Below, in pieces: positions 34,032 through 42,318 of a stretch of 64,000 nucleotides of DNA. The DNA comes from Phyllobacterium endophyticum. Its GTDB lineage: Bacteria; Pseudomonadota; Alphaproteobacteria; Rhizobiales; Rhizobiaceae. The stretch spans positions 124,001-188,000 of the forward strand of contig NZ_PGGN01000007.1 of NCBI RefSeq assembly GCF_003010935.1. Reading direction: 5' to 3'. Position 1 is the first letter of the stretch. Each line of letters starts with the position of its first letter. The notes below the pieces were generated by a model, which ran no database searches, was not told the origin of the DNA, and saw only the letters and a program-made list of their open reading frames with translations. The translations under genes were made by a program, and so were the position numbers.

Positions 34032-34646
34032 ATGCCGATCAATAGCTATAAACTTCGTTCTCATCCCGCTGAAATGCCGGGGAACCCATTGCTCTTCGTG
34101 TTCCATGGAACCGGCGGCGACGAGAACCAGTTCTTCGATTTCGGGCGGCAGTTGCTGCCCGAAGCCGGGATAGTTTCCCCCCGCGGCGATGTCTTTGAAC
34201 ATGGCGCTGCCCGTTTCTTCCGCCGGACGCAGGAAGGCGTCTACGATATGGAGGATCTGGCCAGGCGTACGAGCGCCATGGCAGATTTCATCCGCGCCCA
34301 TAAGGACAAGGCGAAGCCTTCCAGGACTATCGGCCTCGGCTATTCCAATGGCGCGAATATCCTCGCCTCAATCATGCTGTCGCATCCTGAGCTTTTCGAC
34401 GAGTCAGTGCTCATGCATCCGCTGGTTCCCTGGACGCCTGCGCCGCAACTTGGCCTTGCCGGCAGGCGCGCTCTGATCACCGCAGGCCGGTTGGACACGA
34501 TCTGTCCACCCGTCCTCACGCAGACCTTCGCGGATTATCTGGTCGAGCAGGGTGTCGAGACAGACCTCGTCTGGCATTCCGGCGGTCACGAAATACAGCA
34601 AAGCGAAGTCGCCGCTATCGAACGGTTCGTTCGCGCCAAGGCATAG
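34032..34646 (+). CDS. Alpha/beta hydrolase (phospholipase/carboxylesterase family)
   Basis: The 204-residue enzyme has the small esterase fold of the YpfH/carboxylesterase group. It has the oxyanion strand LLFVFHGTGGDENQF, nucleophile elbow GYSNGANI (Ser at about 101), an acid in GRLDTICPP and a catalytic His in WHSGGHEI. Such enzymes hydrolyse short-chain esters or lysophospholipids. ATG 34032 is chosen for GGAAGAAG upstream and because the fold begins there; the frame is open from 33852, overlapping gnd. Substrate is unknown. Confidence 0.9.
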   Translation: MPINSYKLRSHPAEMPGNPLLFVFHGTGGDENQFFDFGRQLLPEAGIVSPRGDVFEHGAARFFRRTQEGVYDMEDLARRTSAMADFIRAHKDKAKPSRTIGLGYSNGANILASIMLSHPELFDESVLMHPLVPWTPAPQLGLAGRRALITAGRLDTICPPVLTQTFADYLVEQGVETDLVWHSGGHEIQQSEVAAIERFVRAKA

Positions 34647-34658
34647 AATGCGCGGTTA

Positions 34659-34677
34659 TCTCCCCCTGTGGGGGAGA
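34659..34677. terminator. Stem-loop between convergent hydrolase and acetyltransferase genes
   Basis: TCTCCCCC (34659-34666) and GGGGGAGA (34670-34677) form a perfect 8-bp stem with a 3-nt loop, 13 bp after the hydrolase stop and 22 bp before the convergent gene's end. It is probably a bidirectional transcript end; there is no long T-run. Confidence 0.5.
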
Positions 34678-34699
34678 GATATTCGGCGCCGGTTTAATT

Positions 34700-35314
34700 C
34701 TACCGGGAAAACCGCAGCGATACGGGCAACACCCTCATGGCGTGCGAAGCGCGGCGGCCCTTCGGCGTGAGCAGTCCGTGCGCACCGTCAAGATGGCCGG
34801 GCTTCAACTCGAGCGCCAGAAAACGCCGGCGCTCTACCGGGCCAGGCATTGCAAGTCCTGTTGTCTTCTTGCCGCTGAAGCCGAAGCGTTCGTAATATTC
34901 CGGATCACCCACCAGAATGACGGCGCCATGGCCGAGCCGTCCCGCTTCTGCGGTCGCGTGCTGCATGAGCGCGGCGCCGATGCCCTGCCCCTTGAGAGCG
35001 GGATCGACAGCCAGCGGGCCGAGCAGCAGCGCCCGCACCGGCTTGCCCGCTGCATCATGTCCGGCCTGGATGTCCCAAAGCCGCACCGTGCCACGTACTG
35101 AGCCGTTTGCGTCCCGCGCGACGAAGGCCAGGCCTTCGGAGGGCAACCGCCCGCGACGCAGCTTTTCGGAAGACTTGCGGCGACGGGTTGTGCCCATGGC
35201 GCGGTCGAGCAGAGCCTCGCGGGCCCGCTCGTCGTAAGCGGTTTCGTTGACGATCGAACAGGCCGGCGATCCGTCCGGATGCAGGTTTTGTTCTATGAAA
35301 TCTACTGCGCTCAT
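34700..35314 (-). CDS. GNAT family N-acetyltransferase
   Basis: The 204-residue protein has the GNAT acetyl-CoA-binding core: LGPLAVDPALKGQGIGAALM (motif A with R/Q-x-x-G-x-G/A, about 105-124) and VGDPEYYERFGF (motif B), the latter typical of the YhbS-like subgroup. It should transfer an acetyl group to an unidentified amine. ATG 35314 is preferred over the upstream TTG at 35326. No operon partner is evident: a RIME-like repeat separates it from the ornithine decarboxylase gene. Confidence 0.88.
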   Translation of the reverse strand: MSAVDFIEQNLHPDGSPACSIVNETAYDERAREALLDRAMGTTRRRKSSEKLRRGRLPSEGLAFVARDANGSVRGTVRLWDIQAGHDAAGKPVRALLLGPLAVDPALKGQGIGAALMQHATAEAGRLGHGAVILVGDPEYYERFGFSGKKTTGLAMPGPVERRRFLALELKPGHLDGAHGLLTPKGRRASHAMRVLPVSLRFSR

Positions 35315-35366
35315 TGTCTTGACCAATCAATCATGGGGTCGTCACATCTCCAGACGAGAGACCATT

Positions 35367-35490
35367 CGAGAATTCAGCCTGATGAGGAAGCTGGTGCGGT
35401 TTTCGAGAACCGGAGCGCAGTGGACTTTTGGGTCCATGAGCACCGGAAGCGGAGAAAATCACATCAGATGCCCATCAGGGTGAAGTTATC
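35367..35490. repeat. RIME-like palindromic intergenic repeat, copy A
   Basis: A ~124-bp element starting CGAGAATTCAGCCTGATGAGG and ending near GGTGAAGTTATC. It holds a CGGAGCGCAG...GAGCACCGGAAGCGG core around the central hairpin TGGAC-TTTTGG-GTCCA. It is very similar to copy B (43524-43647) and related to copies C-E. It lies between the acetyltransferase start and the 3' end of the decarboxylase gene. Resembles rhizobial RIME elements. Confidence 0.8.
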
Positions 35491-35499
35491 AAAGGTCTC

Positions 35500-36633
35500 T
35501 CAAATCACGTATGATCGGAGCGGCTCGAACCCATTGAACGCGACTGCCGAGTAGGTGGTGGTGTAGGCACCTGTTCCCTCGATCAGCACCTCGTCGCCAA
35601 TGGTCAGCGATATCGGCAGCGGATAAGGGTTCTTCTCGTACATCACGTCGGCGCTGTCGCAGGTCGGGCCCGCAAGGACGCACGGCTCGGCAAGATCGCC
35701 ATCGCGCGGCGTGGTTATCTGGTAGCGGATCGCCTCGTCCATCGTCTCGGCGAGACCGCCGAACTTGCCAATGTCGAGATAGACCCACCGCACATTGTCG
35801 TTGGCGGCCTTCTTGGAGACGAGTACGACCTCAGCCTTGATGACGCCGGCATTGCCCACCATGCCGCGCCCCGGCTCGATGATGGTCTCAGGCAGACGAT
35901 TGCCGAAATGCTTGCTCAATGCCTGGAAGATGGCTTGGCCATAGGCCTGCGCCGTCGGCACGTCCTTCAGGTAACGCGTCGGGAAACCGCCGCCCATATT
36001 GACCATCTTCAGCGTGATGCCTTCCTGCACGAGCGTGTCGAAAACCTGCTTGGCATCACCGAGAGCACGATCCCACGCGGCGAGATCCGTCTGCTGCGAA
36101 CCCACATGGAACGACACGCCGTAGCTGTCGAGCCCAAGGTTCTGCGCAGCGCGAAGCACGTCGACAGCCATCGCAGGAACACAGCCGAACTTGCGCGAAA
36201 GCGGCCATTCAGCGCCTGCACCATCCGTGAGGACGCGGCAGAACACACGCGAACCCGGAGCCGCGCGGGCAACCTTCTCGACTTCCTCGACGCAATCGAC
36301 GGCGAACAGGCGAATGCCAAGCTCGAAGGCGCGCGCAATGTCGCGTTCCTTCTTGATCGTGTTGCCATAGGAAATGCGGTCAGCCGTCGCGCCGGCATCG
36401 AGCGCCATCTCGACTTCGGCAACCGAGGCCGTGTCGAAATTGGAGCCGAGCGAGGCAAGCAGGCGCAGGATCTCCGGCGCAGGATTGGCTTTCACCGCGT
36501 AAAATATTCTCGATTCCGGCAGGGCCATCTCGAAATTATGATAATTCTCCCGCACCACCTCGAGATCAAGCACCATGCAGGGGCCGTTGGGGCGTCGGGT
36601 ATTGATGAAGTCGAGAATGCGCTGCGTAGCCAT
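35500..36633 (-). CDS. Group IV ornithine (ornithine/lysine) decarboxylase
   Basis: The 377-residue PLP enzyme decarboxylates ornithine to putrescine. It has the alanine-racemase-like barrel with PLP lysine in FYAVKANPAPEIL (Lys48), the HVGSQ motif, glycine-rich MVNMGGGFP, EPGRGMVGNAG, and the C-terminal active-site Cys in GPTCDSADV. Together these define the eukaryote-like ODC of alphaproteobacteria. Size and start agree with that family: ATG 36633 follows GGAG, while the frame is open to 36735. It supplies putrescine for the homospermidine synthase encoded at about 52.3 kb. A long leader with hairpins lies upstream. Confidence 0.95.
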   Translation of the reverse strand: MATQRILDFINTRRPNGPCMVLDLEVVRENYHNFEMALPESRIFYAVKANPAPEILRLLASLGSNFDTASVAEVEMALDAGATADRISYGNTIKKERDIARAFELGIRLFAVDCVEEVEKVARAAPGSRVFCRVLTDGAGAEWPLSRKFGCVPAMAVDVLRAAQNLGLDSYGVSFHVGSQQTDLAAWDRALGDAKQVFDTLVQEGITLKMVNMGGGFPTRYLKDVPTAQAYGQAIFQALSKHFGNRLPETIIEPGRGMVGNAGVIKAEVVLVSKKAANDNVRWVYLDIGKFGGLAETMDEAIRYQITTPRDGDLAEPCVLAGPTCDSADVMYEKNPYPLPISLTIGDEVLIEGTGAYTTTYSAVAFNGFEPLRSYVI

Positions 36634-37172
36634 CTTGGGTCTCCAACTCATAGCGGCACTTGCGGCCGCCTTGATGCAAGTCACGGTCACGGGTTGCGCC
36701 CGATGAACCGCTGTGGACAAAGTGCATGAATCCATCCCCCGCGAAGCCAGCCTTTGGAGATGCTGAAAACACGGACAAGTTCATGCGGCGATGGAACAAC
36801 GCTAAGTCAGCGTCACTCCGCTTTGTCTGCCTTGGCTTGGATGTCCCCATCCGCACTACCGGCAATGAAGGTGTGCCTCTTCAGTAATTCCGGCTTATGG
36901 ACAGCCGAAAGACACTAGAAAGGCCCGCACCGTCGTTGCTTCAGATGTCCTCAGCTTGGCGGTAGGCCGACAAACTGACTGGAGGGGTTAGTTCCAGGTA
37001 CCATACCGTTTCCTCACCATAATGAAGATCGGCGGACACCCATGGGCACGTGCGACTTTGGGCAAGGGGCATATAAGAGGAAAGATGTGTCCAATCAATG
37101 AAAATAATGGGGCAGCGCAAAATATTTTATTCATTGAACAACCGGACCTTGATGCCCTAGAATCATTGAACG
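36634..37172. other. 539-bp intergenic region between ornithine decarboxylase and amidase
   Basis: Divergent promoters for both genes must lie here, along with the putative decarboxylase leader. A 61-codon plus-strand frame at 37022-37207 overlaps the amidase start in another frame and is not supported. Nothing else was recognised. Confidence 0.5.
36650..37020 (-). ncRNA. Possible speF-type leader RNA upstream of ornithine decarboxylase
   Basis: A 538-bp gene-free region precedes the decarboxylase. On the transcribed strand it contains several short perfect hairpins, such as ACGCT-GACTT-AGCGT (36799-36813) and CGGCT-N7-AGCCG (36891-36907), and a segment with GAGGAAACGG at its far end. The speF RNA motif (a conserved leader upstream of alphaproteobacterial ornithine decarboxylases) occupies this position in relatives. 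Assignment is by location, size and structure; I could not test the consensus. No protein-coding frame here is convincing. Confidence 0.45.
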
Positions 37173-38363
37173 ATGAAGACGATTCCGCCCTTGAATGCCT
37201 TGCTTGACCTGCCAGTTCCCGGCATATCGCCGGGTGACGGCCCGCTGACAGGCGAAACCCTGGCGGTCAAAGACATATTTGACGTCGCAGGAATGCCGAC
37301 AGGCTGTGGCAATCCGCAGAAATATGGCGAATCACCACCAGCGACCACGACTGCGCCTGCGGTGCAGAATCTGATTGACGCCGGAGCGCGCTTCGTCGGC
37401 AAGACCCAGACCGACGAGCTCGCCTTCTCGATGATGGGGCAGAACACGCATTTCCCTCATCCGGTCAATCCGCGAGCGCCGGACCGCGTGACGGGCGGCT
37501 CCTCTTCGGGCTCCGTGGCGGCGGTTGCGGGCGGCCTCGCTTCGATAGGTGTGGGATCCGACACGGGCGGGTCGATCCGCGCTCCTGCGAGCTTCTGCGG
37601 CGTCGTAGGACTTCGCACCACGCACGGACGCATTTCACTCGCCGGCACCATGCCGCTCGCGCATTCCCTCGATACGTTTGGCTGGTTCGCCAGGGACATC
37701 ACTCTCTATGAGAAGGTTGGAGGCGTTCTCCTCGGCCCGGACAGGCAGGATTTCAAGCTCAACCGCCCGCTTTTCATCCCGCTTCTTGAACATCTGCTTC
37801 TCGGGGAAGCGGAGGATACCGAGTATCGCCGGATGTACGCCATCCTTGCCGCTCACCTCGGCCATGCCCGTTCGGCCCGCCAGGCGACGGCGTCCATGGA
37901 TGATCTCTATCTCTGTCTGCGGCAGATCCAGGGTTTTGAGGCGTGGGCGGCACATGGAGAGTGGATCTCGCAGAAAGAGCGAAACCTTGGTCCCGCCGTC
38001 AGGGAGCGTTTCGAATATGGTTCGACCATCGATGACGATACGTATCGCTTGCAAACCAGGCGGCGCGATCTGTTCCGCAACGAATTTACCGACCTCCTCA
38101 GGGATGATGGTATTCTGGTCCTGCCGACAGTCCCGGGAGCAGCTCCGCTGGTCGACACATCCTTTGACGACAGCCAGGCCTACCGCGAGCGTTGTGTCCG
38201 GCTCTTCTGTCTTTCCGGGCTTTCCGGTTTTCCGCAGATCACACTGCCGCTGGGCAAGGTGCATGGCGCCCCCTTCGGAATATCGTTGATCGGCCCCGAA
38301 GGCAGCGACCGTGCGCTGATCAGGCTCGGCAAGACCATTCTTCAAGCGGCTGATGCGACCTGA
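37173..38363 (+). CDS. Amidase (amidase-signature family)
   Basis: The 396-residue enzyme carries the amidase-signature Ser-cisSer-Lys triad: catalytic Lys in LAVKDIFDVAG (about 34), cis-Ser and nucleophile in GGSSSGSVAAVAGGLASIGVGSDTGGS (about 109-134). The length is at the short end for the family but includes all core motifs and the C-terminal LPLG...PFGISLIG region. It would hydrolyse an unknown amide. There is no clear Shine-Dalgarno before ATG 37173. Its stop overlaps the LysR gene start (TGATG), so regulator and enzyme are co-transcribed, an unusual order for a LysR pair. Confidence 0.9.
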   Translation: MKTIPPLNALLDLPVPGISPGDGPLTGETLAVKDIFDVAGMPTGCGNPQKYGESPPATTTAPAVQNLIDAGARFVGKTQTDELAFSMMGQNTHFPHPVNPRAPDRVTGGSSSGSVAAVAGGLASIGVGSDTGGSIRAPASFCGVVGLRTTHGRISLAGTMPLAHSLDTFGWFARDITLYEKVGGVLLGPDRQDFKLNRPLFIPLLEHLLLGEAEDTEYRRMYAILAAHLGHARSARQATASMDDLYLCLRQIQGFEAWAAHGEWISQKERNLGPAVRERFEYGSTIDDDTYRLQTRRRDLFRNEFTDLLRDDGILVLPTVPGAAPLVDTSFDDSQAYRERCVRLFCLSGLSGFPQITLPLGKVHGAPFGISLIGPEGSDRALIRLGKTILQAADAT

Positions 38364-39262
38364 TGGACACGCTCACCCGCATGCGGGCTTTCATCGACGT
38401 CGTGGAAGCTGAGGGTTTCTCAGCGGCGGCGCGCAAGATCGGCCGGTCCAAGGCGCTCCTGTCCAAATATGTTCGCGAACTGGAAGATGAGCTTGGCGCT
38501 CTGCTCCTAAACCGTACCACGAGGCAATTCTCACTGACGGAGGCGGGCCACACATACTACCAGCGGGCCAGTGAAATCCTGCGCGATGTGGAAAGCCTGC
38601 AGGAGACGGTGCGGGACTCGAGCAGCGACATCAGGGGCCGCATCAAGATTTCTGCATCGCGGTCCTTTGCCGATGCCGATATCGGCCAGTGCCTTATCGA
38701 TTTTTGCGCAGAACAGCCCGACATCATTCTCGATGTCCGGCTCGACGACCGTTTTGTCGACCTCGTTGAAGAGGGGTTCGATCTCGCCATACGCATCACC
38801 CGCATGCAGGACTCGTCCCTCATTGCCAAACGCATCGCCCCTTTTCGCGTCATCGCCTGCGCCACGCCGGAGCTGATCCAGCGCGTCGGGAAGCCGGGGC
38901 GGCCCGAGCAACTGGTCTCCCTGCCTTGCATCGTCGACACCAACAATCGCTCCCGGAATACCTGGCAATTTCACAAGGACGGCGAGCCTCCGGTCTCGGT
39001 GCAATTATCCGGTCCGCTCGAGATCAACAGTCCGCTGGCGACGCGCCGTGCGGCGCTCGCCGGGTTGGGTTTTGCTCTCCTGCCCGATTTTATCGCGCGG
39101 CCGGATATTGAAAGCGGCAGGCTTGTTGCTGTGCTCGAAGACTTTATCATGCACGACGCCGGTATTTATGCAGTCTATCCCCACCGTCGTTACCTGCCGG
39201 CAAAGGTGAGGGTGCTTGTCGATTTCCTCACGAAGTGGTTCAAGGACAATCGCCGCGCGTGA
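38363..39262 (+). CDS. LysR family transcriptional regulator
   Basis: The 299-residue regulator has an N-terminal winged HTH (MRAFIDVVEAEGFSAAARKIGRSKALLSKYVRELEDELGALLLNRTTR, about 5-52) and a periplasmic-binding-like effector domain (about 85-295). It is of the CrgA/YafC-like subgroup with the long linker helix. Its ATG overlaps the amidase stop by one base, giving translational coupling. It may regulate the amidase or the divergent region; no co-inducer can be inferred. The next gene is about 80 bp downstream and unrelated in function. Confidence 0.93.
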   Translation: MDTLTRMRAFIDVVEAEGFSAAARKIGRSKALLSKYVRELEDELGALLLNRTTRQFSLTEAGHTYYQRASEILRDVESLQETVRDSSSDIRGRIKISASRSFADADIGQCLIDFCAEQPDIILDVRLDDRFVDLVEEGFDLAIRITRMQDSSLIAKRIAPFRVIACATPELIQRVGKPGRPEQLVSLPCIVDTNNRSRNTWQFHKDGEPPVSVQLSGPLEINSPLATRRAALAGLGFALLPDFIARPDIESGRLVAVLEDFIMHDAGIYAVYPHRRYLPAKVRVLVDFLTKWFKDNRRA

Positions 39263-39344
39263 GCACATTCATACTGTAATATTATATCGTCCCAATTTTG
39301 CCAATTTCGCATCGTCCTGTGCGCCAACCAAAAGGTTAAAATTC

Positions 39345-40004
39345 ATGCAGCAACGACGAGCGGTTTTTATCGGCGTAATGACGATCGGACTGACGTTTGC
39401 CACGCCGGCTTACGTGCATCCGCATGTCTTTGCCGAGGCGCGGCTGGATATTACCCTCAAGCCTGATGGCACCGTCGAGAAGCTCGGGCACGTCTGGCGG
39501 TTCGACGATCTCTTCTCAAGCACTGTTCTCGTTGAATTCGACAAGAATGCCGATCTGAAACTGGGCGAGAAGGAGTTGGCTGATCTGGCAAGCACCATCA
39601 AGGATTCGGTTGCGGAGTTCGATTACTTCCAGACGGTCCAACTGGATGGCAAGCCCATCGTCATGGCAGCGCCGGACCATCTGATCGCCGATTTTCAGAA
39701 CAATCAATTGCTGATCATCTTCGAGAGCAAGCCGAAACAGCCGCTAAAACTCGGCAGGATGACGAGCTTCGGTGTCTATGATCCGACATTCTACACCGCC
39801 ATCGATTATGTGAACGATACGGATATCCACGTGACGGGCTTGCCCGGCGGTTGCGCGCAGAAGGTTGTGCGTCCCGACCCGGACCAGGCGATTGCCCAGA
39901 ACCAGGGCACGCTTACGGATGCGTTCTTCAACGATCCGACCGGCACCAACATGTCCAAGATATTTGCCACGCGCCTCGAAATCGAATGCCCGGCCAAAAG
40001 TTAG
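39345..40004 (+). CDS. DUF1007 family periplasmic protein
   Basis: The 219-residue protein has a Sec signal (about 1-23, ending TPAYVHPH) and the DUF1007 pattern: an N-terminal HPHVF that begins the mature protein, HVWRFDDLFSS, and YDPTFYTAIDY. The family almost always sits beside NicO/RcnA-type exporters, as here with a 12-bp gap, and is thought to help metal export in the periplasm (inference from neighbourhood). ATG 39345 follows AAGGTT; the frame is open from 39216, overlapping lysR. Confidence 0.9.
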   Translation: MQQRRAVFIGVMTIGLTFATPAYVHPHVFAEARLDITLKPDGTVEKLGHVWRFDDLFSSTVLVEFDKNADLKLGEKELADLASTIKDSVAEFDYFQTVQLDGKPIVMAAPDHLIADFQNNQLLIIFESKPKQPLKLGRMTSFGVYDPTFYTAIDYVNDTDIHVTGLPGGCAQKVVRPDPDQAIAQNQGTLTDAFFNDPTGTNMSKIFATRLEIECPAKS

Positions 40005-40016
40005 GACGAAGACGCT

Positions 40017-41087
40017 ATGCGAAAAAGAACTCTGTTCGGCGCACTGGCTTTGGCTCTGTGTCTTGGCGGTCATGCGCTGGCGCAGAAAACATCGCTTGGC
40101 ATTGGCATGAACGAAGTTGCCATGCAGCCCAGTGGCCCCTTCGCGGAGATCATTCTCTGGATCAACATGCAGCAGCGCAGTTTCTATCTCGCCATGACGC
40201 ATGCGCTCAAGGGCATGCGCGAAGACCCGTGGCAGGCATCGATACTTGTCGGACTGTCATTCCTTTATGGCATACTTCACGCAGTCGGTCCCGGCCACGG
40301 CAAGGCGGTCATTTCGTCCTACATGCTGGCCAATGAAACGACGCTGAAGCGCGGCATCGTTCTCTCCTTCGCCTCGTCCATGCTGCAGGCCCTGACCGCG
40401 ATCTTCGTCATCGGCCTTACCTTCCTCGTCCTGCGGGGCACGACAGTTTCCATGGACGACGCCACCCATTACATGGAAATGGCGAGTTTCGTGCTGATCA
40501 TCGCTTTTGGCCTATCACTCCTCTGGCGCAAGGTACCGGTGCTTTTCGCTCCGCGTGTCGCTCATCTCGTTCCTGAGAAAGCCGTGGCCGGACACGATCA
40601 TCGACACGATCATCACCGCCACGCACATGATCATCACGATCATGGCCATTCGCATGGGGCTCAACGGCATGATCACCATGACCATGGGCATCATCATGAT
40701 CATGCGGCAGGCGAGGTCTGCGAAACCTGCGGCCATTCCCATGCACCGGATCCCGCGATGATCGCCGGAGACTTCAACTGGAAAACCGCATGGTCGGCAA
40801 TTATCGCCGTAGGTCTGCGCCCCTGCTCGGGCGCGCTGATCGTCCTGACTTTCTCGCTGTTGAATGGCCTTGTCATCGGCGGCATCCTCTCGGTCTTCGC
40901 CATGGCGCTCGGCACGTTCATTACCGTTGCCATCTTGGCAACGCTCGCTGTGACTGCCAAGAATGTTGCGCTGCGCGTGTCCGGCGCTTCGGCCGTTTCA
41001 GGCCGCGTTCAAAACATTATAGAGATCGGCGGTGCGCTGTTTATCGTGCTGTTCGGCGTGCTGCTGCTTGCCGCCTCGCTGCAGTAA
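40017..41087 (+). CDS. Nickel/cobalt transporter (NicO/RcnA family) with histidine-rich loop
   Basis: The 356-residue inner-membrane protein starts with a signal-like segment and has about six further membrane helices. Family motifs are LHAVGPGHGKAVISSY (HxxGPGHGK, near 85-98) and GLRPCSGALIVLTFSL. Between helices lies a cytosolic or periplasmic loop with more than 25 histidines (about 190-250), ending in CETCGHSH, for metal binding. These are Ni2+/Co2+ exporters of the RcnA group, paired with DUF1007. No RcnR/NikR regulator is adjacent. Note the internal His repeats are low complexity. Confidence 0.92.
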   Translation: MRKRTLFGALALALCLGGHALAQKTSLGIGMNEVAMQPSGPFAEIILWINMQQRSFYLAMTHALKGMREDPWQASILVGLSFLYGILHAVGPGHGKAVISSYMLANETTLKRGIVLSFASSMLQALTAIFVIGLTFLVLRGTTVSMDDATHYMEMASFVLIIAFGLSLLWRKVPVLFAPRVAHLVPEKAVAGHDHRHDHHRHAHDHHDHGHSHGAQRHDHHDHGHHHDHAAGEVCETCGHSHAPDPAMIAGDFNWKTAWSAIIAVGLRPCSGALIVLTFSLLNGLVIGGILSVFAMALGTFITVAILATLAVTAKNVALRVSGASAVSGRVQNIIEIGGALFIVLFGVLLLAASLQ

Positions 41088-41103
41088 TACACAGTCTTTA
41101 TCG

Positions 41104-41310
41104 TCAGTCGTTCTCATGCTGGTTTCTGGCACGTAGCCAGAAAACCAGGAAAAAACCCGCGACGAAGAGCACGGCGAATATCCCTGCGGCCAGCGTCGAG
41201 CGTTCGCCGAGCGCCAGCATCAGCGTCGGCATCCAATAGGCCGCCAAACCGAAGCCAATCATGATACAGGCGGCTGCGATGGCTGCATTTCTGGTTTTTG
41301 GATCGGTCAC
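41104..41310 (-). CDS. Small two-helix membrane protein of unknown function
   Basis: The 68-residue protein has two predicted membrane helices (about 9-30, AAIAAACIMIGFGLAAYWMP, and 38-60, LAAGIFAVLFVAGFFLVFWL) and a charged C-terminus. It starts at GTG 41310 with AGGG about 11 bases upstream. It is convergent with the NicO gene, 16 bp apart. I do not recognise a family. Composition and start context support a real gene; function is unknown. Confidence 0.6.
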   Translation of the reverse strand: MTDPKTRNAAIAAACIMIGFGLAAYWMPTLMLALGERSTLAAGIFAVLFVAGFFLVFWLRARNQHEND

Positions 41311-41405
41311 GCTCTGACTGCCCTTGTTCGATGCATCTCGGTGCGTTGTAACCGCGTGAGGGTTTTATGCAAGTGCGGGGTAGTTTTAAAGGCAAACCGT
41401 TGTGG

Positions 41406-41522
41406 GTGGTTCGACAGGCTCACCATGAGGGAGGTAGAGCATTGCAACAAATGAGCCAACGTTGCAGCATTTCACTCCCTGCAATTAACCCCACTTCCCT
41501 CATGGTGAGCCTGTCGAACCAC
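41406..41522. repeat. 117-bp element bounded by 27-bp perfect inverted repeats
   Basis: Arm 41406-41432 starts GTGGTTCGACAGGCTCACC; arm 41496-41522 is its exact reverse complement. The 63-bp centre holds a further inverted TGCAAC/GTTGCA pair, so the whole can fold as a long cruciform or RNA hairpin. It carries no ORF. It sits between the small membrane gene start and the 3' end of an acetyltransferase gene. This is a different family from the RIME-like copies; it resembles dispersed REP-type elements with GTTCGACAGGCTCACCATGAG known from alphaproteobacteria. Confidence 0.8.
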
Positions 41523-41544
41523 GCACAGCAGTCGCTCCAGCCAA

Positions 41545-42225
41545 TTAGGCGCTGACGACCTGCAACTCCTCCAGCCTCTTGATTTGCTTCCCATCGGCAT
41601 CGAAATTGTCCGGCGAGAGCCAGGCTTGGTAAGCGGTTTTCAGCGCCGGCCATTCACCGTCGATGACCGAATACCATGCGGTGTCGCGGTTCAGGCCCTT
41701 CTGCACCATGTGCTGGCGGAATATGCCTTCGAATTTGAAGCCGAAGCGTTCCGCCGCTCGCATGGAGGGTTCGTTGGCGTTGTTGCACTTCCACTCGTAT
41801 CTCCGGTAGCCGAGGCCATCGAAAGCATATTGCATGAACAGGAATTGGGCTTCCGTTGCCGCGGGCCTGCGCGAAATCAGCGGGCCCCAATAAACATGCC
41901 CGATTTCGATCACACCGAAGGCGGGATCGATGCGCATGAGCGCCTGCCGCCCCGCAACCTTGCCGCTCGCCTTGTCGATAACGGCGAAGAACATGGGATC
42001 GCTGCTCGCTTCGAGCTTTTTCACCCAGGCGGCAAATTCCTGGCGATCTTGCGCCGGGTTTTCGAACAGGAACCTGAACCGGTCGCCCGCATCGGGAACG
42101 CTCGAGGCTTCGTAAAGCCCGTCGGTGTGCATCGCTGAGCTGATCGGCTCCAGGCGAACATAGCGGCCTTCCAGCGGCTCGCGGGCCGGAAGTGGACGGG
42201 GAGTCCAGTCTTTCAGGTCGGTCAT
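41545..42225 (-). CDS. GNAT family N-acetyltransferase (RimJ/RimL type)
   Basis: The 226-residue protein belongs to the RimJ/RimL-like GNAT group. It has an N-terminal LEGRYVRLEPIS strand, a central EIGHVYWGPLISRRPAATEAQFLFMQYAFD acetyl-CoA motif (about 107-137), and the late CNNANEPSMRAAERFGFKFEGIFRQHMV motif with the usual N..S..A..(F/L)GF pattern. It would acetylate an unknown primary amine or protein N-terminus. The gene is divergent from the aminotransferase gene. Confidence 0.92.
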   Translation of the reverse strand: MTDLKDWTPRPLPAREPLEGRYVRLEPISSAMHTDGLYEASSVPDAGDRFRFLFENPAQDRQEFAAWVKKLEASSDPMFFAVIDKASGKVAGRQALMRIDPAFGVIEIGHVYWGPLISRRPAATEAQFLFMQYAFDGLGYRRYEWKCNNANEPSMRAAERFGFKFEGIFRQHMVQKGLNRDTAWYSVIDGEWPALKTAYQAWLSPDNFDADGKQIKRLEELQVVSA

Positions 42226-42318
42226 GGTGGAATTTGCTCGCTCAAGTTGAGATTAATTGACTTGTTATGCCACTGCACGCACAAAGCAGAAATTGAAAAT
42301 TGTATGTGAGACAAGAAA

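Noticed and set aside
37022-37207. 61-codon plus-strand frame before the amidase
   Set aside because: Overlaps the amidase start in another frame and has no recognisable features; could be a leader peptide but nothing supports it.
40600-40720. CAT/CAC-rich low-complexity tract
   Set aside because: It encodes the histidine-rich loop of the NicO exporter and is not a structural DNA repeat.
41406-41522. Possible insertion sequence
   Set aside because: The 117-bp element has long inverted repeats but no transposase, and the centre is only 63 bp; it is recorded as a repeat instead.
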